Source of the DNA: Nitrosomonadales bacterium
Lineage (GTDB): Bacteria > Pseudomonadota > Gammaproteobacteria > Burkholderiales > SG8-39
Assembly: GCA_005240145.1 (NCBI GenBank)
Contig: SBAS01000103.1
Coordinates: 1 to 37,964, forward strand
Length of the DNA: 37,964 nt
Direction: 5' to 3'
In this document: positions 19,573-27,727 of the stretch, piece by piece
How positions within the stretch are numbered: the stretch's first letter is position 1
How the letters are laid out: each line of letters begins with the position of its first letter
Translations under genes and position numbers: made by a program
Notes under the pieces: generated by a model
Seen by the model: only the letters and a program-made list of their open reading frames with translations
Database searches by the model: none
What the model was told of the DNA's origin: nothing

Positions 19573-20241
19573 ATGAATTTTCCCAACGAGAGCAAGGCCT
19601 ACCGCTCGGCGCGCAACAAACTCCTCGGCGCGGAGAAGGCGCTGCGTAGCAAAGCCGAGGCGGTTGCGGCGCTGCGCCGCAAGCTGCCCGCGGGTGGCGC
19701 GATTGCCGAGGATTTCCTGTTTGAGGAAGTTCGAAATGGAGAACCAAGGAAAACTCTTCTTTCGGAACTCTTCGGCGCCCAGGACGCGCTGCTCGCCTAC
19801 AGTTTCATGTACTCACCGAAGATGGCGCAGGCTTGCCCGATGTGTACGGCGATGCTCGACGGGCTGGACGGCAATGCGCCGCACGTCGCGCAGCGCGCGA
19901 GCCTGGTCGTGATCGCGAACTCCCCCATCGGACGGATACGGGAATTTGCGCAGCAGCGCGGCTGGTCGAACCTGCGCCTGCTGTCCTCCGCCGGCAACAG
20001 CTACAACCGGGACTACTTCGGCGAGGGGCCGGACGGCAATCAGATGCCGATGCTCAACGTGTTTGTCAGGCGCGGCGGCAAGATTCGCCATTTCTGGGGC
20101 ACGGAACTGCTGTATGCAAAATCCGCGCCCGGCCAGCACCCGCGCCATCTCGATGCGCTCTGGCCGCTCTGGAGCGCGTTCGACCTCACGCCCGCTGGCC
20201 GCGGCAAGGACTGGTATCCGAAGCTCGATTACCGTACCTGA
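19573..20241 (+). CDS. DUF899 family thioredoxin-like protein
   Basis: 222 residues. AYRSARNKLLGAEKALRSKAEAVAALRRKLP at the N-terminus and MYSPKMAQACPMCTAMLDGLDG with a CPMC pair near residue 92, then FAQQRGWSNLRLLSSAGNSYNRDYFGE, match the DUF899 family, a thioredoxin-fold group of unknown function. A good ribosome site (ggagg, 19564-19568) precedes the ATG. Probably part of the ArsR-controlled operon. Bases 19722-19765 are AT-rich. Confidence 0.85.
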   Translation: MNFPNESKAYRSARNKLLGAEKALRSKAEAVAALRRKLPAGGAIAEDFLFEEVRNGEPRKTLLSELFGAQDALLAYSFMYSPKMAQACPMCTAMLDGLDGNAPHVAQRASLVVIANSPIGRIREFAQQRGWSNLRLLSSAGNSYNRDYFGEGPDGNQMPMLNVFVRRGGKIRHFWGTELLYAKSAPGQHPRHLDALWPLWSAFDLTPAGRGKDWYPKLDYRT

Positions 20242-20256
20242 CCAAGGGAGAACGAG

Positions 20257-20649
20257 ATGACTGTCACCATGATTTGCGCAGGCTTGCTGGCGTTCCTGTT
20301 GTTCCTTCTAGCCGCCTACGTCGTTGCAGGGCGGGTCGGCTTCAAGATCGACAATGGCGATGGGGGCAACGCCGCGATGCGGCAGCGGATTCGCGCCCAG
20401 GCGAACTTTGTCGAGTACGTTCCGGTCGCCCTGATCCTGCTTTTGCTGGTGGAAAAGGAATCCATCGGTCCGCGCTGGCTTGCCGTGGCCATGGGCGCGA
20501 CGCTGGTCGTCGCCCGCCTCTGGCACGCGCAGGGCATGCTCTCCAGTGAGGGCACCTCCGCCGGCCGCTTCATGGGCACCAACCTGACCTGGCTGGTGAT
20601 GCTGGTTGGCGCCGGTGCCAGCCTCGGGCGGGGCGCGGGAGTCTGGTAG
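20257..20649 (+). CDS. MAPEG family membrane protein
   Basis: 130-residue four-helix membrane protein of the MAPEG superfamily (membrane-associated eicosanoid/glutathione metabolism). Hydrophobic segments at about 3-24, 55-68, 75-90 and 105-125; the RIRAQANFVEYVP motif near 45 is the conserved glutathione-binding-type signature. Strong ribosome site (aaggga) before the ATG. Its presence after a GST fusion suggests a shared glutathione or detoxification theme. Confidence 0.88.
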   Translation: MTVTMICAGLLAFLLFLLAAYVVAGRVGFKIDNGDGGNAAMRQRIRAQANFVEYVPVALILLLLVEKESIGPRWLAVAMGATLVVARLWHAQGMLSSEGTSAGRFMGTNLTWLVMLVGAGASLGRGAGVW

Positions 20650-20682
20650 CCGCGGCTTCAAGCGGGTAGTGCGGTCGAAGTT

Positions 20683-20706
20683 CCGGTGATACTATAGTGA
20701 TACCGG
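20683..20706. promoter_or_regulatory. Operator/promoter of the RHH-ParE toxin-antitoxin pair
   Basis: Two direct repeats tgatac (20687-20692 and 20698-20703) one helical turn (11 bases) apart, flanked by ccggt/accgg that make the whole 24-base block partly palindromic. A TATAGT -10-like hexamer (20693-20698) lies between the repeats. This matches how ribbon-helix-helix antitoxins bind tandem short sites over their own promoter. Confidence 0.6.
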
Positions 20707-20722
20707 AGTGCCGGAGTCCGCG

Positions 20723-21004
20723 ATGGCCACCTCGATCAAGCTTTCCGAAGACCTGAAGAACCGTGTCGCCCGTGTCGTGAAGGGCACCGACCAGAGCGCC
20801 CATTCATTCATGGTGGAGGCGATCCGCCAGGAAACGGAGCGTGCGGAGAAACGCCGGCAATTTGTTGCCGATGCATACAATTCGCTTGCGCAATTCGAGC
20901 GTGACGGCATGGGCTACGCGCTGTCGGAAATCACGGCGCACTATCACGCCAAGCTGCAGGGAAGAGAATCGCGCAAGCCGAAACTCCGTTCGTGGCGGAA
21001 GTAA
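20723..21004 (+). CDS. Ribbon-helix-helix antitoxin (CopG/ParD-like)
   Basis: 93 residues from ATG 20723; a GTG at 20708 is possible but adds a non-conserved tail inside the operator leader. MATSIKLSEDLKNRVARVVK at the N-terminus is the RHH strand-helix, followed by SAHSFMVEAIRQETERAEKR. The C-terminal half should bind the toxin. It presumably represses its own promoter through the repeats at 20683-20706. Overlaps the toxin gene by 13 bases. Confidence 0.88.
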   Translation: MATSIKLSEDLKNRVARVVKGTDQSAHSFMVEAIRQETERAEKRRQFVADAYNSLAQFERDGMGYALSEITAHYHAKLQGRESRKPKLRSWRK

Positions 21005-21300
21005 TCGTCTCGAAGAATGCGGACGCCGATCTCGACCGGCTGGTGACCTTCCTGGGAAATGAGGAACCGGCCACAGCGCTTGCAACCTCTGCTCTCGTTC
21101 ACGGCGCGCTGCAGGTGCTGCGAACCTATCCGTCGATCGGCAGGCCCCTGGAAAATGTCCTGAGAGAGTTGGTGATCTCGCGCGGCAGCACAGGTTACCT
21201 GGCTTTGTACAAGTACGATGTACGGGCTGACCGGGTTGTGGTCCTCGCGCTGCGCCATCAGCGCGCGGCGGGTTACTCGGAGCCTGGTGCGATAGAGTAG
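20992..21300 (+). CDS. RelE/ParE-superfamily toxin
   Basis: 102 residues from GTG 20992. VIVSKNADADLDRLVTFLG at the start, LRTYPSIGRPLENVLRELVI in the middle and GYLALYKYDVRADRVVVLALRHQR near the end follow the ParE/RelE fold order, with the Arg/His-rich last strand. Full length and frame intact, so unlike the locus near 5.3 kb this pair looks functional. Whether it targets gyrase (ParE) or mRNA (RelE) cannot be told from sequence. Confidence 0.88.
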   Translation: MAEVIVSKNADADLDRLVTFLGNEEPATALATSALVHGALQVLRTYPSIGRPLENVLRELVISRGSTGYLALYKYDVRADRVVVLALRHQRAAGYSEPGAIE

Positions 21301-21338
21301 GCGACATTGAATCGTTCGATCCAATTCAGGAGGAAAAC

Positions 21339-21695
21339 ATGCATCCCAAGGCCCGCTTTCTGTTCACCGCCGCGATGGACGTCGACCCCGACCAAGAGGC
21401 GCTTTTCAACGAGGTCTACGACACCGAGCACATCCCGGAGCTGCTGAAGGTGCCGGGCGTGCTGGCGGTGCACCGCTACACGCTGGCGCCGCTGAAAATG
21501 AGCATCGGCGGCGAGTTGAAGACAATCGTCATCGAGGGTGAGCCCAAGCACAGCGCGACCTACGAGTTGGAGAGCGCGGAGGTGCTGACGAGCCCCGCGT
21601 GGGCGGTGGCGGTGGAGAAGGGGCGCTGGCCGGCGCAGGTGCGCCCGCACACGCGCAACCGGCGCCATACGCTGCGCCGGATCTCGGGCCGCTAG
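21339..21695 (+). CDS. Small dimeric alpha-beta barrel-like protein (EthD/DUF4286-like)
   Basis: 118 residues. ARFLFTAAMDVDPDQEALFNEVYDTEHIPELLKVPGV shows the two-strand/helix pattern with the conserved TEHIP found in EthD and DUF4286-like ferredoxin-fold proteins, then RYTLAP and a second half with ATYELESAEVLTSPAWAVAVEKGRW. Very strong ribosome site aggagg at 21328-21333. Function unknown; such proteins often act on aromatic or haem-like ligands. Confidence 0.7.
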   Translation: MHPKARFLFTAAMDVDPDQEALFNEVYDTEHIPELLKVPGVLAVHRYTLAPLKMSIGGELKTIVIEGEPKHSATYELESAEVLTSPAWAVAVEKGRWPAQVRPHTRNRRHTLRRISGR

Positions 21696-21699
21696 CGTT

Positions 21700-22818
21700 C
21701 TATGCGGCAGCCAGGCCGGCGAGGGCCTGGCGGATCAGCTGGCGGGAGCGGGCGAGCACCATTTCGCGCCAATCGTCGCTGTCCGGGTAGTACTGCTTGC
21801 GCACCTGCCGCTTGATGCGCTGCGTCTCCGCATTGGCCCAGTCGACCTTGCCGAAGGCATGCAGCCAGTGGTCCTCGCGTAGCGCGCGCCGGCCTTCGTC
21901 GGGCGTGTAAGTGCCGTATTCGAGCGCGACAAAGGTGGCTTTGTCGCCGAGCCTCGCCATCCAGCCGAATTCGTTCAAGCCGGATTTCACCACCGACGAC
22001 GAGGTGCCGGCCGCCGGCTCGGTGAGCGAATCGCCGTACCAGCGCCTGGCGCGCTCGAGCGCCGCGCTGCCGGCATCGTGGCTACAGATCGGCTCGCCGT
22101 AGCCGAAGGGGCCGAGGCCGGTGTGGTAGTCGATGATGGCGACCTGCGCGCGTGAGGCGAGCCCATGGTCGTCGAGCAGCGCCTCCAGCGTGCGCCGCGA
22201 CCAGGTCGGGCCGCTGCCGCCGTAGAACATGCTGTGGGCGTGCTTGTACTGGCCGCCGCCGCGCGCGACTTGGAACGCGGTTTCGCCGAGCCTGGCGCGG
22301 TAGGCGGCGATCTTTCTCTCAGCCGCCTCGAATACCGAGCCGGAGAGCTCGCGCGGCACCAGCGCGTCGGCGAGCTCGTCGTGGCCGGGATTCTCCGGCA
22401 GCGGGGCAGAGAAATCGACGAAATTGCGGTTGAGGTCGACGTTTTCCTCGGTGACGCGGCGCAGCCAGGCGAAGCCGTGCGGATTGATGGCGTGGATCAT
22501 CATTACGGCGACGCCCTCCGGCACCTGGCGCGGGCCCCCGGCAAGCAGGAAGTCGAGGATCGCGCCGGAGCCGGTGAAGCCTTCGACGCCGTGCGTGGCG
22601 GATTGCAGGGCCAGCACTTTGCACGCCTGCGCCGGTCCGAGCCAGGCGACATCGGTGGCAAGCTCCTCGCCCCGCGGCCCGCGCAGGGGATTGCGATACT
22701 CCTTGAGGCTGGCGCCCGCGGCGCGCGCCGCAGCGAGGAATTGCGCGCGCGCCGCGGCGTAGTCGGGTGCGAAGCAGGCCGCGAAGTCGTAGGGGTGATC
22801 GAGGGGCAGGCGATGCAT
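21700..22818 (-). CDS. DUF2817 family, M14-like metallopeptidase fold
   Basis: 372 residues. HGVEG (His76, Glu79) after LALQSAT, MMIHAINPHGFAWLRRVTEENVDLNRNFVDF, and AIIDYHTGLGPFGYGEPI near residue 230 give the zinc-binding His-x-x-Glu...His set of M14-type carboxypeptidases/deacylases as seen in DUF2817. No signal peptide, so cytoplasmic. Substrate unknown. Convergent with the alpha-beta barrel gene with four bases between stops; divergent from the M20 gene. Confidence 0.85.
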   Translation of the reverse strand: MHRLPLDHPYDFAACFAPDYAAARAQFLAAARAAGASLKEYRNPLRGPRGEELATDVAWLGPAQACKVLALQSATHGVEGFTGSGAILDFLLAGGPRQVPEGVAVMMIHAINPHGFAWLRRVTEENVDLNRNFVDFSAPLPENPGHDELADALVPRELSGSVFEAAERKIAAYRARLGETAFQVARGGGQYKHAHSMFYGGSGPTWSRRTLEALLDDHGLASRAQVAIIDYHTGLGPFGYGEPICSHDAGSAALERARRWYGDSLTEPAAGTSSSVVKSGLNEFGWMARLGDKATFVALEYGTYTPDEGRRALREDHWLHAFGKVDWANAETQRIKRQVRKQYYPDSDDWREMVLARSRQLIRQALAGLAAA

Positions 22819-22854
22819 GTGCGGATGGTACGCTGAAGATAGAATTCGTCTCCC

Positions 22855-24093
22855 ATGCCGCGCATCGATCCCGAACGGCTGCTTGCCGACCTACGACACC
22901 TGCGCAGCATCGGCGCGCAGGGTATCGGCGTGGTGCGGCCGGCGTTTAGCGCCAAGGACATGGAGGCAAGGCGCTGGCTGAAGAGTCGCTATGAAGAGGC
23001 CGGCCTCGAAGCCGCGATCGACGGCGTCGGCAACGTCTTGGGCCGCTCGCGCAATGCGGGCAAGGCGCTGCTCCTGGGCTCGCATTCGGATACCCAGCCC
23101 ACCGGCGGCTGGCTGGATGGCGCGATGGGCGTGATCTACGCGCTGGAAGTGGTGCGCGCACTCGCAGCGGACACGTCAACCCGAGGGCTGGCGGTGGACG
23201 CGGTGTCATTCCAGGACGAAGAGTCGCGCTTCCTCGGTTGCCTCGGCAGCCGCTCGCTCATCGGTGCGCTGACGCCCGCGATGGAGGAGGGTGTCGTGGA
23301 CAACAGCGGCCTCACGCTGGCCGAGGCATTGCGCCAGGCGGGCCTCGCCGGCGTGCCGCGCGTGAACCTGCCGCGCGAGCGATACGCGGGTTTCGTCGAA
23401 GCGCACATCGAGCAGGGCCCGCAGCTGGAGGACGCCGGACGCCGGATAGGCGTGGTCACCGGGATCGTGGGGCTGCGCGCCATCCGCTTCGTGTTCCGCG
23501 GCCAGCAGAATCATGCCGGCACCACCATGATGGCGCGGCGAAAGGACGCGGCCGCGGCGCTCTACGAGCTCGCCCACCGCATCAACCAGGAATTCCCCCA
23601 AGTGGCCGGCGAGCGCAGCGTCTGGACCATGGGCCGGCTGCGCGTCGAGCCCAACGCGACTTCGATCGTGCCGGGCTACGCCGACCTCGACCTGCAGTTC
23701 CGCGACGCTGCGGAGGCGCCGCTCGACGCCTTCGCCGCGGTCATCGCCAGGCTGGTCGCCGACATGAACGCGCGCGGCGGCGTGAAAATCGAAGCCACCC
23801 CTACGCGCGCGCCGATCGCGCCCACGCGCTTGGACGCAGGCCTGCTGCAGCACATCGAAGCCGCGGCGGAGCGCCATGCGCCGGGCAACTGGCAGCGCAT
23901 GCCGAGCGGCGCCTTTCACGACGCCGGCATCATTTCGGCAGCCATCCCCGCGGCGATGCTCTTCATCCCGTCGATCGGCGGCATCAGCCACGACTTCGCC
24001 GAGAACAGCCGCGATGAGGACATCGTGCTCGGCTGCCAGGTCCTTGCCGACGCCGCGGCGTCGATCCTTGCCGAGGCCAACGCGCGTGCTTGA
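22855..24093 (+). CDS. M20-family Zn-dependent amidohydrolase (N-carbamoyl amino acid hydrolase / allantoate amidohydrolase-like)
   Basis: 412 residues, normal length. Metal ligands His77 and Asp79 plus Asp88 in GSHSDTQPTGGWLDG, acidic pair in QDEESRF near 121-125, His184 in EAHIEQGPQLE, and the dimerisation domain with NHAGTTMMARRKDAA near 220; GGISHDFAENSRDEDIVLG near the end. The family hydrolyses N-carbamoyl-L-amino acids, allantoate or ureidoglycolate and releases ammonia, which would fit the nitrogen-scavenging urt/ure genes. Exact substrate not resolvable here. Confidence 0.88.
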   Translation: MPRIDPERLLADLRHLRSIGAQGIGVVRPAFSAKDMEARRWLKSRYEEAGLEAAIDGVGNVLGRSRNAGKALLLGSHSDTQPTGGWLDGAMGVIYALEVVRALAADTSTRGLAVDAVSFQDEESRFLGCLGSRSLIGALTPAMEEGVVDNSGLTLAEALRQAGLAGVPRVNLPRERYAGFVEAHIEQGPQLEDAGRRIGVVTGIVGLRAIRFVFRGQQNHAGTTMMARRKDAAAALYELAHRINQEFPQVAGERSVWTMGRLRVEPNATSIVPGYADLDLQFRDAAEAPLDAFAAVIARLVADMNARGGVKIEATPTRAPIAPTRLDAGLLQHIEAAAERHAPGNWQRMPSGAFHDAGIISAAIPAAMLFIPSIGGISHDFAENSRDEDIVLGCQVLADAAASILAEANARA

Positions 24094-24105
24094 GCCGCGC
24101 AAGTA

Positions 24106-24960
24106 ATGCGTGTAGCGCTCGTCGGCGCGGTCCTGTGGCTCTGGGTCGCGGAGTGCGTTGCGCAATCGCCGCTCCCGTCGGTGGAGCGGTGCGGCGAAGT
24201 CGTGGTCGTCGAGACGCATGGCCGCAGCACCATGCGCTACGCGTACCTGCCCCCAGCCGCCGCGGGCGTTCAGGGCGGCCCGATCACGCTCGCCTTGCTC
24301 CCGGGAGGCGGTGGCTTTGTCGACCTGGACGGGCGTGGCTGCGCCCGCCAGCTGACGGGCAACTCTCTCGTACGGTCGATACCAGCATTCGCCGCTGCCG
24401 GATTCGGCGTCGCGCTGCTCGACGCGCCTTCCGACCATCAGGGTGAAGACGGGCTGGGAGGATTCCGCGCCGCGCCCGAGCACGCGCAGGATCTCGGCAA
24501 GCTGATCGCGGGCTTGCGGGAGCGCACGCGCGGCGCAGTGTGGCTGGTCGGCACGAGCCGCGGTTCGATATCCGCGGCGAACGCGGCAGCACGCCTCTCG
24601 GGCCCCGCCGCGCCCGACGGACTCGTGCTCACCTCGGCGCTAATGACGGGGCAACGCGCGAGGAAGGATTGGGTGGCGCAGACGGTGTTTGATATTCCCC
24701 TCGAGGCAATCCGCATACCGGCGCTGGTGGTCGGACACGCCGCCGACGTGTGCCTGCGCTCGCCGCCGGGCCGCATGGCTGAAATCGCGGCGCGGACGCG
24801 CGGCGCCCGCCAGCAACTGGTCACGGTGACCGGCGGCCCCGCCTACGCGGGCGCGCCGGGCATCAGCGCCTGCGAGGGGAGAGCGCCGCACGGATTTGCG
24901 GACCAGGAGGCCGAAGTCGCTGCCGGCATCGCGCGCTTCGTGCGCGGCGGCAACTATTAG
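24106..24960 (+). CDS. Secreted alpha/beta hydrolase
   Basis: 284 residues with a likely signal peptide (residues 1-20, ending AECVAQ). Nucleophile elbow GTSRGS with Ser151, oxyanion-type LLPGGGGFVDLDG near 65-77, an Asp near VVGHAADVC and a His near RAPHGF that could complete the triad. Probably a periplasmic esterase or peptidase-like hydrolase; substrate unknown. Its last four bases overlap the stop of the convergent ghrA-like gene. Confidence 0.78.
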   Translation: MRVALVGAVLWLWVAECVAQSPLPSVERCGEVVVVETHGRSTMRYAYLPPAAAGVQGGPITLALLPGGGGFVDLDGRGCARQLTGNSLVRSIPAFAAAGFGVALLDAPSDHQGEDGLGGFRAAPEHAQDLGKLIAGLRERTRGAVWLVGTSRGSISAANAAARLSGPAAPDGLVLTSALMTGQRARKDWVAQTVFDIPLEAIRIPALVVGHAADVCLRSPPGRMAEIAARTRGARQQLVTVTGGPAYAGAPGISACEGRAPHGFADQEAEVAAGIARFVRGGNY

Positions 24961-25874
24961 TAGCCTGCGGCGAAATCCACAGTGTTGAGCGGCTTCTCGC
25001 CGCGCCGCACGCGCTCGATGTTCTCCGCCACTTTGCCGACCGAGGTACGCGGTTCGGTGAGCGCGGCGATGTGCGGCGTGAGCGTGATGCCCGGATGCGA
25101 CCAGAGCGGGCTGTCGGCCGGCAGTGGCTCGGTTTCGAATACGTCGAGGTAGGCGTGGGCGAGGTGGCCCGAGTCCAGCGCGGCGAGCAGGTCCGCCGCC
25201 ACGACATGTCCGCCGCGCGCCATGTTGATGAGGCAGCCGTCCTTGGGAATCAAAGCGAGGATTCTTGCATTGACGATTCCTCGGGTTTTATCGGTCAAAG
25301 GAAGAAGGCATACAAGAGCATCACTGCGCCGGACTACGTCCTCCAAGTCCGTCGAGCAGTACACGCCGTCGAGCTGCTTCGGCCTGCGGCTCCAGCCGGC
25401 GACGTTGAAATTCATCGCCAGCAGCTTCGCCGCGATGGTGCCGCCCAGCTCGCCCAGCCCGAGAATGCCGATGGTCCGGTCCGAAGCAAGGTACTGCCGG
25501 CGGCGCTTCCAGGTTTTTTGATTCTGAAAAGATCTATAACAATAAAAATGACGATGCCAATCCAGGACATAGGCGATCACCGTCTCGCCCATCGCCGCGA
25601 CCATGCCGGGATCGATCAGGCGCGCCACCGGCACGCCGCGCGGCAGTTCGGTGTCGCCGACGATGTTCTCCACGCCCATCCACAGCGACTGGATGAGCCT
25701 GAGTTTGCGCAGGCCGGCGAAAGTGCCCTTGGGGTGGGTCGCCACCAGGGCGATGTCGATATCGCCGCCGTTGATGTCCGGCCAGGCGCAGAAGCGGTCG
25801 GCGGGCAGCGCCTTCTGCAGCAGGGGAAACCAGAACTCCGGCTTCTCCTTCGTCGATGCAAATAGAATGTTCAA
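24957..25874 (-). CDS. ghrA: Glyoxylate/hydroxypyruvate reductase A-like D-2-hydroxyacid dehydrogenase
   Basis: 305 residues from TTG 25874, giving MNILFASTKEKPEFWFPLLQ, close to the GhrA N-terminus; no ATG upstream fits. IQSLWMGVENIV near 61-72, Rossmann GILGLGELGGTIA at 136-148, catalytic Arg in INMARGGHVV, Glu in VFETEPLPADSPLW, His in LTPHIAALTEP. Reduces glyoxylate or hydroxypyruvate with NAD(P)H. The start lies 11 bases after the stop of the Bug receptor gene, so they are co-transcribed. Bases 25510-25560, coding a Gln/Lys/Arg-rich stretch, are AT-rich. Confidence 0.87.
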   Translation of the reverse strand: MNILFASTKEKPEFWFPLLQKALPADRFCAWPDINGGDIDIALVATHPKGTFAGLRKLRLIQSLWMGVENIVGDTELPRGVPVARLIDPGMVAAMGETVIAYVLDWHRHFYCYRSFQNQKTWKRRRQYLASDRTIGILGLGELGGTIAAKLLAMNFNVAGWSRRPKQLDGVYCSTDLEDVVRRSDALVCLLPLTDKTRGIVNARILALIPKDGCLINMARGGHVVAADLLAALDSGHLAHAYLDVFETEPLPADSPLWSHPGITLTPHIAALTEPRTSVGKVAENIERVRRGEKPLNTVDFAAGY

Positions 25875-25885
25875 GGCGCGAACGT

Positions 25886-26836
25886 TCAGTTTGCGAGCTT
25901 GAAGCCGGAGGCCTTGATCACCGGGCCCCACTTGTCGTAGTCCGACTTGTGGATGCGCGCGAGCGCAGCCGGCCCGAGGCCGGTGGGTTCCATGCCGAGC
26001 GCCTCGAGCTTTTCGCGCACGTCGGGCGACTTGATCGCCTCGACGATCGCGCTCGCCAGCCTGTCGACTGTTTCCGGCGGCGTCTTCGCCGGCGCATAGG
26101 CCGCGTACCACCCGCTGCCTTCGATGTTGAAGCCGAGCTCGCGAAAGGTAGGAACTTCCGGGAGTTCCCTCGCGCGCCGTGCGCCGGAGGTCGCGAGCAC
26201 GCGCAGCCGGCCCGCCTTGTGCTGGGTGGCGACGTCGGAAGCCGTGCCAATGAACGCCGCAATCTGCCCGCCGAGCAGGTCTGTAAGGGCGGGCGCGGTG
26301 CCTTTGTAAGCGATATGGTTCAGGGAAATGCCTGCCGTATCGGCGAACAGCAGCGAGAAGAAGTGCGGCAGGCTGCCGGCCCCGGCAGAAGCATAGTTGC
26401 CGAACTTCACGTCCCGCTTGACCAGGCTGACGTAGTCCGCGAGCGAGCTGGCCGGCACAGCAGGGCCGACGCCGAACGCAAAAAGGAAATTCGCCGTATG
26501 CGCCACCGGCGTGAAATCGGCGAACGCGTCGTAGGGCAGCTTCGCGAACACCTGCGGCGCAGTTACCACAGTGACTAAAGGGGTCATGACCAGCGTGAGG
26601 CCGTCGGCGGGCGCCGCCTTCAGCGCGCTCATGGCGATCTGCCCCGCGGCGCCGGGGCGGTTCTCCACCACCACCGGCTGGCCGAGGCGAACGCGCATCT
26701 TTTCCGCGACCAGCCGCGTCATCGTGTCGAGGCCGGCGCCGGCGGGAAACCCGACCAGGAACCTGACGGTTTTTTCCTGCGCCGCCGCGGGCAGTGCGAA
26801 CGAAAGCGCAAGCAGCAGCACTGACATTCTGGACAT
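25886..26836 (-). CDS. Tripartite tricarboxylate transporter (Bug/TctC) solute receptor
   Basis: 316 residues with a clear signal peptide (MSRMSVLLLALSFALPAAAQ). VRFLVGFPAGAGLDTMTRL near 25, VVVENRPGAAGQIAMSAL near 57, and NHIAYKGTAPALTDLLGGQIAAFIG near 170 are the Bug family marks. Binds small carboxylates in the periplasm; TctAB membrane genes are not nearby, as is common for the many orphan Bug proteins of Burkholderiales. Divergent from the dioxygenase gene. Confidence 0.93.
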   Translation of the reverse strand: MSRMSVLLLALSFALPAAAQEKTVRFLVGFPAGAGLDTMTRLVAEKMRVRLGQPVVVENRPGAAGQIAMSALKAAPADGLTLVMTPLVTVVTAPQVFAKLPYDAFADFTPVAHTANFLFAFGVGPAVPASSLADYVSLVKRDVKFGNYASAGAGSLPHFFSLLFADTAGISLNHIAYKGTAPALTDLLGGQIAAFIGTASDVATQHKAGRLRVLATSGARRARELPEVPTFRELGFNIEGSGWYAAYAPAKTPPETVDRLASAIVEAIKSPDVREKLEALGMEPTGLGPAALARIHKSDYDKWGPVIKASGFKLAN

Positions 26837-26890
26837 GGAATGCGCTCCGTGGTTTCGCCAATGTTAGCATTCGGTCGGGAGGATTCAGCC

Positions 26891-27727
26891 ATGGCGATCC
26901 GCAGGTTCAGCGAGAAGAAACTCACTGCCGAGGTGCTGCACCGCATCCGCAAGACGAAAAACCGGCGGCTCAAGCAGGTGATGACCGCGTACATCAAGCA
27001 CCTGCACGCTTTCGTGCGCGAGGTGAAGCCGACGCCGGAGGAATGGATGCAGGGCATCCAGTTCCTCACCGAGACCGGGCACTGGTCCACGGACAAGCGC
27101 CAGGAATTCATCCTCATGTCGGACACGCTGGGCGTGTCGATGCTGGTGGATGCGCTCAACTACAAGGCGAGCGGCGGCGCCACGCAGTCGACCGTGCTCG
27201 GGCCGTTCCACCGCGAGAATTCGCCCGAATTCGCACTCGGCGCGAACGTCGCAAAGAATCCCGCCGACGGCGAAACCTGCGTCATCTCGGGCACAGTGCG
27301 CGACACGGCGGGGCGCGCGGTCGCGGGGGCGAAGCTCGATATCTGGGAAGGCGGCGCCGACGGCCTTTACGACTCGCAGAAGGGCGACGAGATGAATCTG
27401 CGCGGCGTTTTCAGGACCGATGGCAAAGGCCGCTTCCATTTCCGCTGCGTGGTGCCCACCTTCTACCCGGTGCCGAACGACGGGCCGGTCGGCAAGATGC
27501 TGGTCGCCACCGGGCGCCACCCGATGCGGCCGCCGCACCTGCACTTCTGGATCACCGCGCCGGGCTACCGGCCGCTCATCACGCATCTGTTCCGCAAGGG
27601 CGGCAAGTACCTGGATTCGGATGCGGTGTTCGGCGTCAAGCCAGAGCTGATCGTCGATTTTAAGAAAGGCCGGGACGGCGTCGTCACAGCGAGCTATGAT
27701 TTCGTGCTGATGAAGGAAAAAAAGTGA
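26891..27727 (+). CDS. Intradiol ring-cleavage dioxygenase (hydroxyquinol/catechol 1,2-dioxygenase-like)
   Basis: 278 residues from ATG 26891, which has gggagga at 26878-26884; an ATG at 26840 in frame has no ribosome site and adds no conserved sequence. The N-terminal helical domain (residues 1-105) is the dimerisation domain of catechol-type enzymes. Ferric-iron ligands Tyr160 (GLYDSQ), Tyr192 (FYPVPNDGP), His216 and His218 (RPPHLHFW) are all present. Cleaves a catechol or hydroxyquinol between the two hydroxyls to a muconate. Sits between two Bug receptors; the next gene overlaps its stop by four bases. Confidence 0.92.
   Translation: MAIRRFSEKKLTAEVLHRIRKTKNRRLKQVMTAYIKHLHAFVREVKPTPEEWMQGIQFLTETGHWSTDKRQEFILMSDTLGVSMLVDALNYKASGGATQSTVLGPFHRENSPEFALGANVAKNPADGETCVISGTVRDTAGRAVAGAKLDIWEGGADGLYDSQKGDEMNLRGVFRTDGKGRFHFRCVVPTFYPVPNDGPVGKMLVATGRHPMRPPHLHFWITAPGYRPLITHLFRKGGKYLDSDAVFGVKPELIVDFKKGRDGVVTASYDFVLMKEKK

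Noticed and set aside
20708-20722. GTG start five codons upstream for the RHH antitoxin
   Set aside because: It lies right after the operator and adds residues outside the RHH fold; the ATG at 20723 is a better start.
23206-24483. 425-codon minus-strand frame opposite the M20 hydrolase
   Set aside because: Shadow of a well-supported gene; Arg/His-rich without domains.
26840-26890. Upstream ATG extending the intradiol dioxygenase by 17 residues
   Set aside because: The added residues are not conserved-looking and the ATG at 26891 has its own good ribosome site.
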